This document shows, piece by piece, positions 4,869 to 6,539 of a stretch of DNA of 6,539 bases. A program made the translations under genes and the position numbers. Position 1 is the stretch's first letter; each line of letters begins with the position of its first letter. Source of the stretch: Sutterella sp. (GTDB lineage: Bacteria; Pseudomonadota; Gammaproteobacteria; Burkholderiales; Burkholderiaceae_F); NCBI GenBank assembly GCA_003488465.1, contig DNLN01000161.1:1-6539 (forward strand), in the 5' to 3' direction. Below the pieces are notes generated by a model, which searched no databases, was not told the origin of the DNA, and saw only the letters and a program-made list of their open reading frames with translations.

Positions 4869-6011
4869 ATGTCTTGCATCCTCATCCGCAGAGCGGACGT
4901 CTACGGCCCGGAGCACCTCGGCATCAATGACCTTTTCATCGTCAATGACAAGATCGTTGCCATGGGGCCGGATCTCGTGATCAACGTGCCGAAACTCGAA
5001 GTCTTTGACGCGAAGGGCAGGGTGGTCATGCCCGGAATCATTGATCAGCATATCCACGTGACGGGCGGCGGCGGAGAGGGCGGCCCCGTGACGCGCTGCC
5101 CGGAGCTGAAGTTCTCCGATCTTGTGAAGGCCGGCACGACTTCTGTGGTCGGCGTATGCGGCACGGACACCGAAACGCGCAGCATCGCCAACCTCCTGGC
5201 CAAGGTGCGGGCGCTCGCGAGCGAGGGCGTCTCGACCTGGATGTGGACCTCGAACTACGCCATGCCTCCCACGACCGTGACGGGAACCGTCCGGCGCGAT
5301 CTGCTTGCGATCCCCGAGTGCATCGGCGTGAAGATCGCCCTGGGCGATCACCGCTCGAGCTTTCCCACCGAGCAGGAGGTCATGCATCTGCTCTCCGACA
5401 TCCGCGTGGGCGGAATGATTTCCGGCAAGACCGGATTCCTTCACATTCACCTCGGGGACATGGGCAATGTCGCCTACGACATTCTCGACGGCTGCGTGAG
5501 CCGCGGCATGCCGATCAAGCACATCCGTCCGACGCACTGCCAGCGGCACCCGGAAACCTGGGCGCGGTCTCTTGCTTTTGCAAGGCGGGGCGGCGTGATC
5601 GACCTCACCTGCAGGATGGGCATCCATGGCGATGCGGCGCATGCGGCGGCCGACGCCCTCGGGGCGGGAGTTGCGGCCGAAAGGATCACCCTGAGCACCG
5701 ACGGCTACGGCTCCATGCCGAGGTTTGACGAGAAGGGCGAGATGGTGGGCCTCACCGTCTGCCCCGTCACGGCGATCTGGGACGAGTTCAAGACGCTCTC
5801 CGAACTCTGCGGCCTGGAGCGGGCGATCCGGTTCGTGTCGACGAACCTCGCGCTCAACCTCGGCCTGTCCGGCAAGGGAGTGATTGCCGAAGGAGCCGAT
5901 GCGGATCTGCTCATCCTTGATGACGCGATGGACAAGACCGAAGTGATGGCGCGCGGCAGGTTCCTGATGCGCTCAGGCGAAATCCTTGTTCGCGGCACGT
6001 TCGAGGAGTGA
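4869..6011 (+). CDS. iadA: Isoaspartyl (beta-aspartyl) dipeptidase
   Basis: A 380-residue amidohydrolase-superfamily enzyme that hydrolyses beta-aspartyl dipeptides left by breakdown of proteins with isoaspartyl damage, with some isoaspartyl substrates also coming from cyanophycin-type polymers. The binuclear zinc site is intact: H61 and H63 (IIDQHIH), carboxylated-lysine ligand K155 (CIGVK), H194 (FLHIHLGD), H223 (PTHCQR) and D278 (STDG). Substrate residues E70 (GGGGEGG), Y130, R162 (DHRS), R226 and S282 are all present, each exactly seven below the E. coli IadA numbering as I recall it. Length matches the family (about 390). The N- and C-terminal small beta domain (residues 1-55 and 335-380) wraps the barrel. 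No signal peptide, so cytosolic. ATG 4869 is chosen because AGGAG ends six bases before it; an ATG at 4865 is out of frame. It is transcribed divergently from tRNA-Leu, and psd follows after 124 bases with its own promoter. Confidence 0.96.
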   Translation: MSCILIRRADVYGPEHLGINDLFIVNDKIVAMGPDLVINVPKLEVFDAKGRVVMPGIIDQHIHVTGGGGEGGPVTRCPELKFSDLVKAGTTSVVGVCGTDTETRSIANLLAKVRALASEGVSTWMWTSNYAMPPTTVTGTVRRDLLAIPECIGVKIALGDHRSSFPTEQEVMHLLSDIRVGGMISGKTGFLHIHLGDMGNVAYDILDGCVSRGMPIKHIRPTHCQRHPETWARSLAFARRGGVIDLTCRMGIHGDAAHAAADALGAGVAAERITLSTDGYGSMPRFDEKGEMVGLTVCPVTAIWDEFKTLSELCGLERAIRFVSTNLALNLGLSGKGVIAEGADADLLILDDAMDKTEVMARGRFLMRSGEILVRGTFEE

Positions 6012-6034
6012 CCGCGCGGGGCGTCCAATGTAAA

Positions 6035-6062
6035 CTTACCGATTGCCCCGGGCTGATAGAAT
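6035..6062 (+). promoter_or_regulatory. Putative extended -10 promoter of psd
   Basis: TGATAGAAT (6054-6062) is an extended -10 (TGn plus TAGAAT). Sixteen bases upstream is a weak -35, CTTACC (6035-6040). Initiation near 6069 would place the 10-bp hairpin at 6093-6115 inside the leader. This suggests psd is not simply carried on the iadA transcript. Confidence 0.45.
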
Positions 6063-6092
6063 CCGCCCCTTTGCGACACAGATGATTTGAAA

Positions 6093-6115
6093 GTCGCACC
6101 GGGTTCCGGTGCGAC
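6093..6115 (+). promoter_or_regulatory. Strong 10-bp hairpin in the psd leader
   Basis: GTCGCACCGG-GTT-CCGGTGCGAC is an exact inverted repeat of 10 bp. It ends eight bases before the psd Shine-Dalgarno (AGGAG, 6124-6128). Rightward it is followed by CATAAGG, so it is not an intrinsic terminator for iadA; leftward it is followed by TTTCAAATC, a poor terminator tail. It could stabilise the mRNA, gate translation, or be a regulator's binding site. Confidence 0.6.
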
Positions 6116-6135
6116 CATAAGGTAGGAGCTTTCAA

Positions 6136-6539
6136 GTGAAGCGTATTTATCCTCATCCCTTCTTTGCCCGTGAGGGCTGGCCGATGATCGGCATCGCGCT
6201 GATCGCTGCGCTTGCCGTGCATGTTTTCGTCGGAGGCTTCACCTCGCTGCTCGTCTGGATCCTGGCTGCATTCGTCGTGCAGTTCTTCCGCGACCCGGCC
6301 CGCGAGATGACGCGCGATCCGCTCGCCGTCGTCGCTCCCGTTGACGGGCGCGTGATCAAGGTCGAGGACACGATGTGTCCCTACACCGGCGAGCCCGCAA
6401 AGCTCGTCTCGATCTTCATGAACGTGTTCAATGTGCACAGCCAGAAGGCTCCCGTTGCCGGCAACATTGAGAAGATCGAGTACTTCAAGGGGCGCTTTTT
6501 CAATGCCGCCCTTGACAAGGCGAGCGAGCAGAACGAGCG
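6136..6539 (+). CDS. psd: Phosphatidylserine decarboxylase proenzyme (partial, 5' part)
   Basis: The first 134 residues are present; the gene runs off the right edge. The enzyme decarboxylates phosphatidylserine to phosphatidylethanolamine, the last step of its synthesis, at the cytoplasmic face of the inner membrane. The opening (KRIYPHPFFAREGWP) and the membrane segment at about residues 16-50 ending VVQFFRDPAR are typical of the short (about 215-residue) form common in betaproteobacteria. PVDGR at 68-72 holds the catalytic-triad Asp and FMNVFNVHSQ at 94-103 holds its His (H101); ALDKAS follows at 124-129. The Gly-Ser self-cleavage site that creates the pyruvoyl group is beyond the window. 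GTG is chosen as start because the family begins here and AGGAG lies seven bases upstream; the next ATG (residue 17) would remove the conserved N terminus. It probably has its own promoter and a leader hairpin. Confidence 0.95.
   Translation, partial: MKRIYPHPFFAREGWPMIGIALIAALAVHVFVGGFTSLLVWILAAFVVQFFRDPAREMTRDPLAVVAPVDGRVIKVEDTMCPYTGEPAKLVSIFMNVFNVHSQKAPVAGNIEKIEYFKGRFFNAALDKASEQNE

Noticed and set aside
4788..5642. A 284-codon open frame antisense to iadA
   Set aside because: Low-complexity His/Arg/Asp/Ala composition, typical of the complement of a GC-rich gene; iadA is certain on the other strand.

Overview
The window looks like chromosomal DNA of a GC-moderate betaproteobacterium, most plausibly Burkholderiales (a Sutterella/Parasutterella-like organism is my guess). 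The support is the short, single-membrane-anchor form of phosphatidylserine decarboxylase, a proteobacterial-type isoaspartyl dipeptidase and Shine-Dalgarno-led genes. No taxonomic marker is decisive.

Left part (1-1269, minus strand): a compact three-gene operon read leftwards. Two small acidic proteins with the look of type III secretion class I (CesT/Tir-type) chaperones overlap each other by 8 bases. The second overlaps by one base a Q/N/G/P-rich protein that runs off the left edge. Paired chaperones translationally coupled to a low-complexity protein is the usual layout of chaperones with their secreted substrate, so the cut-off gene is a candidate secreted effector or translocator. A plausible sigma70 promoter and a perfect 7-bp dyad precede the operon.

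Middle part (1270-4330): about 860 bases with no intact gene, containing coding debris, most clearly a broken HigA-type antitoxin (in-frame TAG plus an apparent frameshift). Next comes an intact orphan gene for a 181-residue, Met-rich, all-helical protein. Convergent to it lies a 413-residue AAA_14/DUF4143 ATPase with a degenerate PD-(D/E)XK-like C-terminal region. Three copies of a 34-bp imperfect palindrome sit directly upstream of the ATPase, one of them just before the preferred start codon. They look like a triple operator and are the most striking non-coding signal here.

Right part (4331-6539): a gene-poor stretch with a terminator-like hairpin, then tRNA-Leu(TAA) on the minus strand. 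Diverging from it are iadA (beta-aspartyl dipeptidase, all metal and substrate residues present) and, after a separate promoter and a strong leader hairpin, the 5' part of psd. This side looks like core genome; everything left of the tRNA looks accessory, so the tRNA marks a plausible core/accessory junction. No att duplication is visible inside the window.
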